11,041 nt of DNA from Nitrososphaerota archaeon (GTDB lineage: Archaea > Thermoproteota > Nitrososphaeria > Nitrososphaerales > UBA57): the NCBI GenBank assembly GCA_022572285.1, contig JACZWF010000032.1, positions 1 through 11,041 of the forward strand, in the 5' to 3' direction. A program made the translations under genes and the position numbers. The notes under the pieces were generated by a model. It saw nothing but the letters and a program-made list of their open reading frames with translations. It was not told the origin of the DNA and did no database searches. This document shows positions 1-6,084 of the stretch, one piece after another. Numbering within the stretch: position 1 is the stretch's first letter; each line of letters opens with the position of its first letter.

Positions 1-75
1 CTCCGCCTCCCAAACGATGGGGAGGTCGGGCCGCGCCGAATGGAAGGGCCCCACCGCGTCCGCCAGCGCCAACAT
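1..75. other. GC-rich segment at the window edge, possible foreign or chimeric join
   Basis: I counted about 72% G+C here, visibly above the following sequence. Read in the cca frame it gives a low-complexity stretch (ASASAN and similar) unlike CCA-enzyme N-termini. Read on the minus strand from the ATG at 75 it is open to position 1 with GC-rich codons and a protein-like composition, including ADAVGPFHSARPDLPIVW. The native cca sequence appears to begin near 76-90. This could be an assembly join at a contig end, or a real junction. Confidence 0.4.
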
Positions 76-1426
76 ATTCAACGAGAAGAAGAAGATCGAT
101 GCTGTCGCCGCAAAGGTTCTGACTCTAGTTGAGACTCGTCTTGAAAGAGTGAAACCAAGACCCGAAGCTGTCTTCGGTGGCTCATATGCAAAGGGGACCT
201 GGCTAAGTGGTGAGGCAGATATAGACATTTTTGTAAAGTTCTCGGCGTCTATTCGAAAAACCGACTTGGAAACGATATCTACTCCAATTGGTTTAGATGC
301 ACTAGCAGAGTACCATCCCTACCTTAGGTACTCAGAGCATCCCTACGTCGAGGCCATTGTTGACAAAGTGAAAGTCAACGTCGTAGGATGCTTCGACGTC
401 AAACCAGGGGAATGGAGAAGCTCTGCGGACAGGTCTCCATATCACACCGAGATGATACTCTCCAGATTCGATGAGACTCTGAGGCGGGAGGCAAGACTTC
501 TGAAGCGATTTCTGAAATCAAATTCGATCTATGGTTCTGAGATTCGTGTTCAAGGTTTCAGTGGGTACGTTTGTGAAGTTCTAGTTCTAAGGTTCGGCAA
601 TTTCATCGAGGTTGTTAGAGAGGCCCAAAGCTTGGGAAAAAGGCCGGTAGTAGCACTTTCAGAAGACGATTACAAGTACGCGCATCTCCATCGGTCCCCC
701 CTCATCATTTTGGATCCGGTGGATCCTCGAAGGAACCTAGGTGCAGCCATATCTCGCAAAAATTCATCGCGTTTCATTTTTGCCTCTCATTGTTTCTTAC
801 TACGACCATTGCTCCGGTATTTTAGCCCTGGAAAGATCTCGTCAAAAGTCCAATACCAGAGAGCGTTCCAAAATCAGCTTGTTATGGTGAGGTTTGAACA
901 TGCAGAAAGGAGTGCAGATGTCATTTGGGGGCAATTACGAAGAAGCCTGGTTCGGTTAGAAAGACAGCTGATGATTGCAGGATTTAACGTGTTGCGAAGT
1001 GCCGCGGCAAGCAATGACGGGAGCAAGAGTGCCCTGCTTTTCCTACTCGGGAGGACGGAGCTAAGTCCCGTGTTAGTGAAAATTGGCCCTGAGGTCAGCA
1101 TGATAGAGAGCGCTAAATCATTCGTGAAGAAGAACTTCGAGGAATCCAAAATGACCTGGATAGGAAGCGATGGAAGAATCTACGTCTCTAGATTACGCCG
1201 GGACAGAGATATTGCTCGCCTCTTGAAGGAGCTCCTGACTACTAACATCTCCTCTTCGGGGATCGCACCTGGGCTCGCCGAGGATGTTGCAAAAACATTA
1301 AAAATTGTTAAGGGATCGAAAGTGCTGATTGAATCTGATCGGAATACCTGGCTTAAGGAGGCCCTAGTAGACGTCATTGGCACAGATCCCGTCGTCTGTG
1401 ATCCCACTCCGAAAGCTTCTCGATAA
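17..1426 (+). CDS. cca: Archaeal class I CCA-adding enzyme (tRNA nucleotidyltransferase), 5' end doubtful
   Basis: This enzyme adds or repairs the 3'-terminal CCA of tRNAs from CTP and ATP without a nucleic-acid template. The nucleotidyltransferase core is clear: GGS at residues 54-56, then D68 and D70 in an ADIDIF motif. DRSPYH near 137-142, GFSGYVCE near 180 and DPVDPRRN near 234 match the archaeal family, and 469 aa is close to the usual 440-460. The third catalytic carboxylate, normally Asp in a VEVDVVPCY-like strand, is Asn here (N121 in VKVNVVGCF). Family resemblance starts only near residue 22. The preceding codons are GC-rich and the frame is open to the window edge, so ATG 17 is uncertain and the native start may lie elsewhere. 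It overlaps the kinase gene downstream. Identity is sure; activity is not, given N121. Confidence 0.9.
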   Translation: MGRSGRAEWKGPTASASANIFNEKKKIDAVAAKVLTLVETRLERVKPRPEAVFGGSYAKGTWLSGEADIDIFVKFSASIRKTDLETISTPIGLDALAEYHPYLRYSEHPYVEAIVDKVKVNVVGCFDVKPGEWRSSADRSPYHTEMILSRFDETLRREARLLKRFLKSNSIYGSEIRVQGFSGYVCEVLVLRFGNFIEVVREAQSLGKRPVVALSEDDYKYAHLHRSPLIILDPVDPRRNLGAAISRKNSSRFIFASHCFLLRPLLRYFSPGKISSKVQYQRAFQNQLVMVRFEHAERSADVIWGQLRRSLVRLERQLMIAGFNVLRSAAASNDGSKSALLFLLGRTELSPVLVKIGPEVSMIESAKSFVKKNFEESKMTWIGSDGRIYVSRLRRDRDIARLLKELLTTNISSSGIAPGLAEDVAKTLKIVKGSKVLIESDRNTWLKEALVDVIGTDPVVCDPTPKASR

Positions 1427-2153
1427 GAAATACGGATCGATACTCTGCTATCCATCACCAACCAAACGGTCTGTGGAAGCTCGAATTCGTGAGCTCTCCC
1501 GACTCTCGATCGTTGCTATAGACTTCGCCGGGCCAGTTAAGCTAGGATCGGTTCATCTCCTTGGCAAGGGTACCTCCAGCGTCGTAGTGATAGGCATAAC
1601 AAAGTCAGGTAAAGTTGCGCTGAAGATTCGACGAGTAGATTCCAGGCGTAGGGATACCGGAAAAGAGGTGAGAACTCTCAGGCTAGTAAACAGATTGAAG
1701 CTTGGTCCACGAATCCTGGGGTCTACTAGAAACATAATCTCCATGGAATTGATAGGTGGAAAGGCCATAATCGAATGGGTTGAGAGTCTACGTGGGATCG
1801 GCTCTACCAAGAGGTTGCGGGGAATGATTCAAGAGCTCCTTCGCCAATGCCTCGTCTTGGATGGAGCAGGAATAGATCATGGAGAGTTGAGCAATCTGAG
1901 GAAGCACGTAATAATTGACGGTGATCTCGTGACTTTGATCGATTTCTAATCATCCAGTACCACTAGAAGAACTTCAAATGTCACTTCGGCAGTCCAATAC
2001 CTATTCATAGGAGGCCCAATAGCATCTAGGCTGAGAAGAGTCATCCGAGTGCGAGACCCTCAGGAGCTTCTCTCGGCCTTAAGGAAGTATAAAATGCAGG
2101 GAAATGTTGCATTCGCCGAAATTCTGATAGCGCTCAATCTTATCAGGAGATGA
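1377..2153 (+). pseudogene. Bud32/RIO-like atypical Ser/Thr kinase (COG2112 type), interrupted by an in-frame TAA
   Basis: Residues are numbered from the TTG at 1377. The first reading frame ends at TAA 1947-1949 after 190 codons. It carries a glycine-rich loop (LGKGTSSVV, 62-70), the ATP-binding lysine in ALKIRR (K83), a likely helix-C Glu (E97), a catalytic-loop region DHGELSN (from 167) and the metal-binding D189-F190. In this family the next residue is Glu (DFE); here the codon is TAA. The same frame then continues for 67 codons to TGA 2151-2153 and reads like the missing C-lobe: RRTSNVT, then QYLFIGGPIA. One G-to-T change (GAA to TAA) would explain it. The GTG at 1398 fits family N-termini better than the TTG. 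Either start overlaps the 3' end of cca. The substrate is unknown. It may be a pseudogene, a truncated protein, or a sequencing error. Confidence 0.8.
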
Positions 2154-2178
2154 CTGCAGTCTTTTGAAGGGTAGACCT

Positions 2179-2191
2179 TATTATTATTAAG
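2179..2191 (+). promoter_or_regulatory. TATA-like box of the tRNA gene
   Basis: An A/T-only run TTATTATTATTAA, about 24 bases upstream of the first acceptor-stem base at 2208, is where an archaeal TATA box is expected for a tRNA transcript starting near its mature 5' end. No other element explains it. Confidence 0.5.
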
Positions 2192-2207
2192 AACTTTGTA
2201 GATGTGG

Positions 2208-2339
2208 GGGGCCGTAGTCTAGATGTGGGATAAGAGATTCGTTCCGCAGGCAAGCATGGTCCAAGATGCCAGAGCAACGGCGATCCTGGGGACCCTGAAA
2301 GAATGCTGGTGATCGCGTGTTCAAATCACGCCGGCCCCA
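2208..2339 (+). tRNA. Intron-containing tRNA, isotype not resolved
   Basis: The ends are clear. Acceptor GGGGCCG (2208-2214) pairs perfectly with CGGCCCC (2332-2338), followed by discriminator A2339. UA at 2215-2216 are positions 8-9. A D-stem GUCU/AGAU (2217-2220 with 2235-2238) closes a long 14-base loop. The T-arm is perfect: GCGUG (2315-2319), loop UUCAAAU, CACGC (2327-2331). CCA is not encoded. At 132 bases it is about 45-55 too long, so it must contain at least one intron, most likely in the anticodon arm. The best anticodon stem is CGUUC/GAAUG (2240-2244 with 2301-2305). Inside it nest CAGG/CCUG (2247-2250 with 2294-2297), GUCC/GGAC (2259-2262 with 2290-2293) and CCAG/CUGG (2269-2272 with 2286-2289). 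No simple excision gave a clean loop with U33, so I do not assign the anticodon. Phe (GAA at 2297), Trp (CCA at 2261) and Leu (CAG at 2247) were considered. Confidence 0.8.
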
Positions 2340-2451
2340 TTACCCATAGCGCGCCTTGGTAGTCTATTCTCGATCCAAGTGCTTCCAGCATATTCGGTAC
2401 CCCACCCCGCCTCTCTGTATCATCGACTACCAACCTCTGGTGCGCTCTCAT
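2326..2451 (-). pseudogene. N-terminal fragment of an ERCC4-type (XPF/Hef-like) nuclease
   Basis: From ATG 2451, 41 codons read MRAHQRLVVDDTERRGG and continue VPNMLEALGSRIDYQ. This resembles the first strand, helix and second strand of ERCC4 nuclease domains, whose consensus is roughly VVDDRER-x-GVPELL-x-LG. The expected next block (L-x-VGDYVV, then the ERK active-site motif) is absent. Instead the frame runs into the tRNA 3' end and stops at TGA (2328-2326) inside the T-arm. ERCC4 domains need about 150 residues, so this cannot be functional as such. It starts 11 bases after the ecfT stop and so could once have been the last gene of that operon. The match is from memory of the family pattern and is short. 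Confidence 0.45.
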
Positions 2452-2462
2452 TCTGACAGATC

Positions 2463-3191
2463 CTAAGAAACGATGAAGTAGAACAACACCGGGATAACGA
2501 CAAGAAGGCTTGCTAAGATTGCCGATCTATCCTTAATCGTGAGGCTGAGACCATACAAAGTCGTAGGTTTCTTTACCGCTCCATATCCTCGAGACTCCAT
2601 TGCCTCCGCGAGCTCGCCACTCCTAACAACTGCATTTACCACAAGGGGCACCAGGATCGGGCCAAAATTCTTTATTCTAGTGAGAGGGTTTCCTTTGTCC
2701 AGCTCCAATCCCCTTGACTTCTGCGCATCCATAATTTGAAGTGCATCCATGAGGAGTACGGGAACGAATCGTATAGCTGTCACAAATGCAAAGACTAGAT
2801 CTCGGGGAAATCGAAACCATCTCATCACGTGTTCAAGCTCGTCCGGAGAGGTTGTGAGGAAGAATATGGAGGTGGAACCAACTATTGTCACAAATCGTGA
2901 GGCTACCTCAATGGCTGAAACCAGAGGATAACCCACGAAGATATTTATCAAAAATATCATTATAGCGAATCCCAGAGCAAATAGGACCGTTCTTCCTAAC
3001 CTCCTCATTATCCTACCAACCAATGCAATTGCCAATATCGATGCAAAGACCAGGCCTACCTCCTCCAATCTCGATGCGGCGAGAGCGAGTGAGAAGAGTT
3101 CAATTGAGATCAGGAGCTTGACCCTAGGGTCGAGGTCGTGGATCGGGGAGCTAATCCTCCTGAAGATGAATCCGCTTGCTACCCAATACAA
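2463..3191 (-). CDS. ecfT: ECF transporter transmembrane component EcfT
   Basis: This is the membrane scaffold that couples ATP hydrolysis by the two EcfA subunits to toppling of a substrate-binding S component for a vitamin or metal. The 242-aa product begins with SPIHDLDPRVKLL (14-26), typical of the family, and has several hydrophobic segments (about 25-60, 70-112, 135-150, 178-190 and 225-241). The long cytoplasmic region carries both coupling motifs, SRG at 159-161 and SRG at 200-202, the latter in AMESRGYG. The start is TTG at 3191, three bases after the ecfA1 stop, which argues for translational coupling. No S component is nearby, so the transported substrate cannot be told. Confidence in family assignment is high. 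Confidence 0.9.
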   Translation of the reverse strand: MYWVASGFIFRRISSPIHDLDPRVKLLISIELFSLALAASRLEEVGLVFASILAIALVGRIMRRLGRTVLFALGFAIMIFLINIFVGYPLVSAIEVASRFVTIVGSTSIFFLTTSPDELEHVMRWFRFPRDLVFAFVTAIRFVPVLLMDALQIMDAQKSRGLELDKGNPLTRIKNFGPILVPLVVNAVVRSGELAEAMESRGYGAVKKPTTLYGLSLTIKDRSAILASLLVVIPVLFYFIVS

Positions 3192-3194
3192 ACG

Positions 3195-4007
3195 CTAAAC
3201 CCACACAGAGAGATTCGATATCCTTTCAGCCGCTTCTTTGACATCGGACGCAGGAGGACCATCTAGAGGAACCTTCTTCCATAGTTCGAGTAGTTGAGGT
3301 GTTATTAGCTTCGATCGTTGGATTATATCGTCACGTGACAAAATCTCTGACGCACCGCCATGAGCAATAATTGAACCTGATGACATTGCTATGAGTTTTG
3401 GCTGTAGAGGCCAGAGAAACTCTATATCATGAGAAACGATTATGACAATCTTTCCGGCGTCCCTCTGCTCAAGAAGCATTTCTCTTATTCGTTCCTTCTG
3501 GAAATAATCCTGACCCACTGTTGGTTCATCTAGGATAATGATTTGTGGCTCCCATGCCAGAATGCAAGCAATGCATAGCCTCTTCTTCTCCCCTCCGCTC
3601 AGCATCATGGGAGACCTCTCACGGTAATCTTTTAGATCGAATTGCTCCAAGGCCCACTCAAGTCGCTCCTTTGAAGCGGTTTCACCGAAGTGGAAGTTCG
3701 TGAGCCCAAAAAGGATCTCGTTGCTGACGGTATCAGAAAAGAGTTGGTGATCTGGGTTCTGGAATACTATTCCAACGCTCTTGGAGAGTTTTGCTATGCT
3801 AACTTTGCGGGTATTCATTCCGAGGACGCTTACTTCCCCTTCTGAAGGTTTCAGCAGACCGTTGATATGTCTGACCAGAGTTGTCTTTCCAGCCCCATTC
3901 TCCCCCACAATAGCGGTGATCTCCCCGGGGGAAATTTCGAGATTCACATCGTTTAGCGCCATCTGTCCATTGGGATGATGGAAGCTTACTTTTTCAAACC
4001 TAATCAT
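3195..4007 (-). CDS. ecfA1: ECF transporter ATP-binding protein (EcfA1-like)
   Basis: One of two ABC ATPases that power the ECF transporter on the cytoplasmic face. In the 270 aa one sees Walker A GENGAGKT (35-42), the Q-loop FQNPDHQLF (Q83), the ABC signature LSGGE (136-140), Walker B IIILDE (D160, E161) and the H-loop SHD (H193). FQNPDHQ is typical of ECF/cobalt-type ATPases. Its ATG overlaps the stop of the upstream ATPase gene by four bases, and ecfT follows after three, so the three genes form one transcription unit. Which ATPase is A1 and which A2 is assigned by order and signature, not by phylogeny. Confidence 0.9.
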   Translation of the reverse strand: MIRFEKVSFHHPNGQMALNDVNLEISPGEITAIVGENGAGKTTLVRHINGLLKPSEGEVSVLGMNTRKVSIAKLSKSVGIVFQNPDHQLFSDTVSNEILFGLTNFHFGETASKERLEWALEQFDLKDYRERSPMMLSGGEKKRLCIACILAWEPQIIILDEPTVGQDYFQKERIREMLLEQRDAGKIVIIVSHDIEFLWPLQPKLIAMSSGSIIAHGGASEILSRDDIIQRSKLITPQLLELWKKVPLDGPPASDVKEAAERISNLSVWV

Positions 4008-4882
4008 GCACTTACTGATCTCTTCTTCTTTTGTTTTTGTCGAATTAGGTCGGCGACTTCATCTACCGTTAGGGGTACATCTCCCTTTGGACCTAGGGAA
4101 TTTAGAGCCTGATAGAGCCGGGTTATGGTTGGGATGCCAATATTACGAAGACTCGAGTTGTCCTTCGCAAAAACCTCCCTAGGTGTGCCATCCTCCACGA
4201 TCATCCCGTTGTCCATTACTAGCAATCTGTCAGCGACCCTGGCGATTAGGTCCAGTCGATGTTCAACCATTATCACTGTGATTCCCAATTGGTCTCTAAG
4301 GTCCTGAATTAGTCGTATGAGTTCAAGTGCAGTATGTGGATCAAGGAGGGAAGTAGGTTCGTCGAGGATCAGTACCCGAGGTTTCATAGCTAGAATTCCG
4401 GCAATAGCTGCCCTCTGCTTCTGACCGTCGGAAAGCTCATGCGGAGGTTTCCTTGCCAAATTTGTTATCCCCATTAGAGCCATGGCCCAATCGACGCGAT
4501 CTCTTATCTGGGTTCTCTCCATTCCCAAGTTTTCAAGACCGAAGGCCGTGTCTCTCTCAACAGAGAACATGAAAATCTGATTCTCCGGGTTCTGAAATAC
4601 ATATCCCACCTTCAAAGCTAAATCGCTTATTTTACAATCTTTTATTGACATCCCATCAACCATTACGCTCCCCGACCAAGAACCTGCGTACATGTGTGGT
4701 ATCAGACCTATGAGAGACTTCAGCAGCGTTGATTTTCCGCATCCAGTTGGACCGATTAAGATGGTGATCTCTCTCTCGTGGAACTTCAGATTCAGGTCAC
4801 GGAGTATCTCTTTTTCGGAGGAAGCATACTTGAAGGAGTAGTTCCTCACCTCAATCACGGTCTTAGCGCTTCTGAGTCCCAT
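4004..4882 (-). CDS. ecfA2: ECF transporter ATP-binding protein (EcfA2-like)
   Basis: Second ABC ATPase of the ECF module and first gene of its operon. The 292-aa product has Walker A GPTGCGKS (44-51), Q-loop FQNPENQIF (Q97), signature LSDGQ (150-154, Asp in place of the usual second-position Gly), Walker B LILDE (D174, E175) and H-loop VEHR (H208). It ends in a lysine-rich tail (KQKKKKRS). Paired ATPases with slightly different signatures are normal for ECF heterodimers. The ATG at 4882 has a weak TATA-like TTAATAAT centred about 26 bases upstream (minus strand, near 4912-4905), which would give a leaderless or nearly leaderless message. Confidence 0.9.
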   Translation of the reverse strand: MGLRSAKTVIEVRNYSFKYASSEKEILRDLNLKFHEREITILIGPTGCGKSTLLKSLIGLIPHMYAGSWSGSVMVDGMSIKDCKISDLALKVGYVFQNPENQIFMFSVERDTAFGLENLGMERTQIRDRVDWAMALMGITNLARKPPHELSDGQKQRAAIAGILAMKPRVLILDEPTSLLDPHTALELIRLIQDLRDQLGITVIMVEHRLDLIARVADRLLVMDNGMIVEDGTPREVFAKDNSSLRNIGIPTITRLYQALNSLGPKGDVPLTVDEVADLIRQKQKKKRSVSA

Positions 4883-5222
4883 AATTCTTGCCTCTTGACC
4901 TGCGATTATTAACGGATAGCTTCTTCAGAAGACCTCAACGTGCCATCATATTTCTTGTATGCTGTGCTCCAGTACTGGCACGGTCATCAAGGTAGCTGGT
5001 CTGGGTTCCCAGAGCTCTCAAATGAATCATCAGTCGGTTGGCCTCCCTCCGCTCCACAAGTTTTTTCGGATATTCTCTTTTAGACGTCCCTCCCTAAATG
5101 GGTCTCCTTTTCTTTGTGGAATTTATTAGTGTTACAAATCGACCACATAATGATCTCGGCATATGATCTACTCGCCGTATCAATTCAGAGAATAAACGCT
5201 GAACCAGCGGCCTCAGATTATT
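4883..5222. promoter_or_regulatory. Gene-free leader upstream of the ecf operon with inverted repeats
   Basis: These 340 bases separate the prefoldin stop from ecfA2; no convincing gene is seen in any frame. On the minus strand TTAATAAT (4912-4905) is a candidate TATA box for ecfA2. Three short perfect inverted repeats occur: TCTTC-A-GAAGA (4922-4932), just upstream of that box, CCAGTACTGG (4969-4978) and TCTGGG-TT-CCCAGA (5000-5013). They could be operator sites or RNA hairpins. I recognise no known riboswitch; the TPP and cobalamin consensus cores are not apparent. Confidence 0.4.
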
Positions 5223-5591
5223 TTAGGAGCTGCTGGATGGAGTTCGCCCCTTTATCCCCTCATTAATCTTCAGCTGAAGCTCCTTAGCACTTTCCCTCAA
5301 TCGTGCTTCTTGCTTCCCTAAAACGGTCTTTCTGGTATTAGCCAAGTCTTTTCTTTCCTCCAATTCCTTTACCATGTCAACCTTTCTTGCTCTGACCATT
5401 AGTGTACCCGCCGATTTGTATAGAACAACGTCATCTCCTGTCTTTGAGAGCTCAGCTGATGCTCTGTTTACTTCAGCCATCTCCATCTCCATCTGTTGTT
5501 TTTGAATAAGGATAGACTGGATGCTTTGTTGGAGCTGCTCAAAACGAGCGAGCTGTTCCCGCAGCCATGGTGGGATTTCTTGGGTACTCAT
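5223..5591 (-). CDS. pfdB: Prefoldin subunit beta
   Basis: Prefoldin is a cytosolic hexamer (two alpha, four beta) that captures unfolded proteins with its coiled-coil tentacles and passes them to the thermosome. The 122-aa product has the beta-type layout: an N-terminal helix rich in Gln and Glu (LARFEQLQQSIQSILIQKQQ), a short hairpin region around DDVVLYKSAGTLMVRA (53-68) and a C-terminal helix of charged heptads. The Y-K-x-x-G-x-L-(M/V) core of the hairpin is characteristic. It is the last gene of the exosome superoperon, 36 bases after pcc1, its usual neighbour in many archaea. Confidence 0.88.
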   Translation of the reverse strand: MSTQEIPPWLREQLARFEQLQQSIQSILIQKQQMEMEMAEVNRASAELSKTGDDVVLYKSAGTLMVRARKVDMVKELEERKDLANTRKTVLGKQEARLRESAKELQLKINEGIKGRTPSSSS

Positions 5592-5627
5592 ACCTTGTCA
5601 CATCAAGCCCAAAAACTAGATAAATCT

Positions 5628-5885
5628 TTACAGGAACTCCAATACCCGAAGGGATGCACAGATCATCCTCGTTTGGGAAGCCAGCTTGGCACGGAGTTCT
5701 GAGATATCCTTTCCTTCCACAAAGATGGTCACGCCTCCATCGGAGATTCTACTGGAATCTCCAGGATCCATATCTGGATCAATCGCGCATCGCAGTATTG
5801 GTCCTTGACCTTTCTCGGTTTGGACGCCAATCTTTGCACTGTACCTCAATAGTTCACCGCGCGCGCTCGAGCCGTGGCGTGTCAT
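5628..5885 (-). CDS. pcc1: KEOPS complex subunit Pcc1
   Basis: Pcc1 is the small dimeric subunit that binds Kae1 in KEOPS, the complex making N6-threonylcarbamoyladenosine at tRNA position 37. The 85-aa protein fits the family: a first strand (LLRYSAKIGVQ), a helix/loop with AIDPDMDPGDSSR in place of the usual SLEPD block, a strand VTIFVEGKD, then a helix with LRAKLASQTRMI. Similarity is by pattern and position; the family is short and poorly conserved. I chose ATG 5885, which overlaps the rpl37ae 3' end by 32 bases; the longer reading from 5939 adds residues read through the ribosomal gene, and a TTG a little downstream is also possible. Its place between rpl37ae and pfdB supports the call. 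Confidence 0.8.
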   Translation of the reverse strand: MTRHGSSARGELLRYSAKIGVQTEKGQGPILRCAIDPDMDPGDSSRISDGGVTIFVEGKDISELRAKLASQTRMICASLRVLEFL

Positions 5886-6084
5886 AAGCACCATCTGCAA
5901 GTTTGTAGGAACACATTGGGCAGGTCCAAATTCCCGCAACTTCTCGCCTGAACTTCATGGACCCACATGAGGGACATTGGCGTTTCTTTTTAAGTAGTCT
6001 CACAACCCTTCCGTGCCTCTTCCTCACTGATGAGCCGTACTTGGCTACTAGCCCTATTAATGCCTCAGGTTTTCTGCGACCCAT
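5854..6084 (-). CDS. rpl37ae: Ribosomal protein eL43 (L37Ae)
   Basis: Large-subunit ribosomal protein with a C4 zinc ribbon. The 76 aa contain a basic N-terminal half with AKYGSSVRKRHGRV, matching the ARYG-x-x-(L/V)RKR motif of the family, and the metal ligands CPSC and CPMC (38-58) around the conserved GIW. The end reads ADGAYDTP where most members have AGGAYTP, followed by a short basic tail LERAR. The ATG at 6084 overlaps the end of rrp42 by 20 bases, and its own 3' end overlaps pcc1, so translation is probably coupled. The zinc-ribbon gene rpoP, often next in this operon, is not present. Confidence 0.93.
   Translation of the reverse strand: MGRRKPEALIGLVAKYGSSVRKRHGRVVRLLKKKRQCPSCGSMKFRREVAGIWTCPMCSYKLADGAYDTPRLERAR

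Noticed and set aside
2080..2205. Possible separate small gene from the ATG at 2094
   Set aside because: It is the last part of the interrupted kinase frame, and better explained as that.
2463..4882. Long plus-strand frames opposite the ecf genes
   Set aside because: They are antisense shadows of genes with complete ABC and EcfT motifs and have no family likeness.
5097..5222. Frame open for about 40 codons directly after the pfdB stop, in phase with it
   Set aside because: It does not look like a prefoldin extension, pfdB already has a full-length C-terminal helix, and no start signal is seen.
4883..5222. Riboswitch (TPP or cobalamin type) ahead of the ecf operon
   Set aside because: The conserved core sequences of these classes are not visible on the minus strand; only short inverted repeats remain.
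5150..5263. Short plus-strand frame of 37 codons from ATG 5150 with TTTATTAG about 25 bases upstream
   Set aside because: It overlaps the end of pfdB antisense, resembles no family I know, and short frames with an A/T box are common by chance.
5886..5939. Longer Pcc1 start at 5939
   Set aside because: The extra residues come from reading the rpl37ae zinc-ribbon region in another frame and would make Pcc1 longer than its family.
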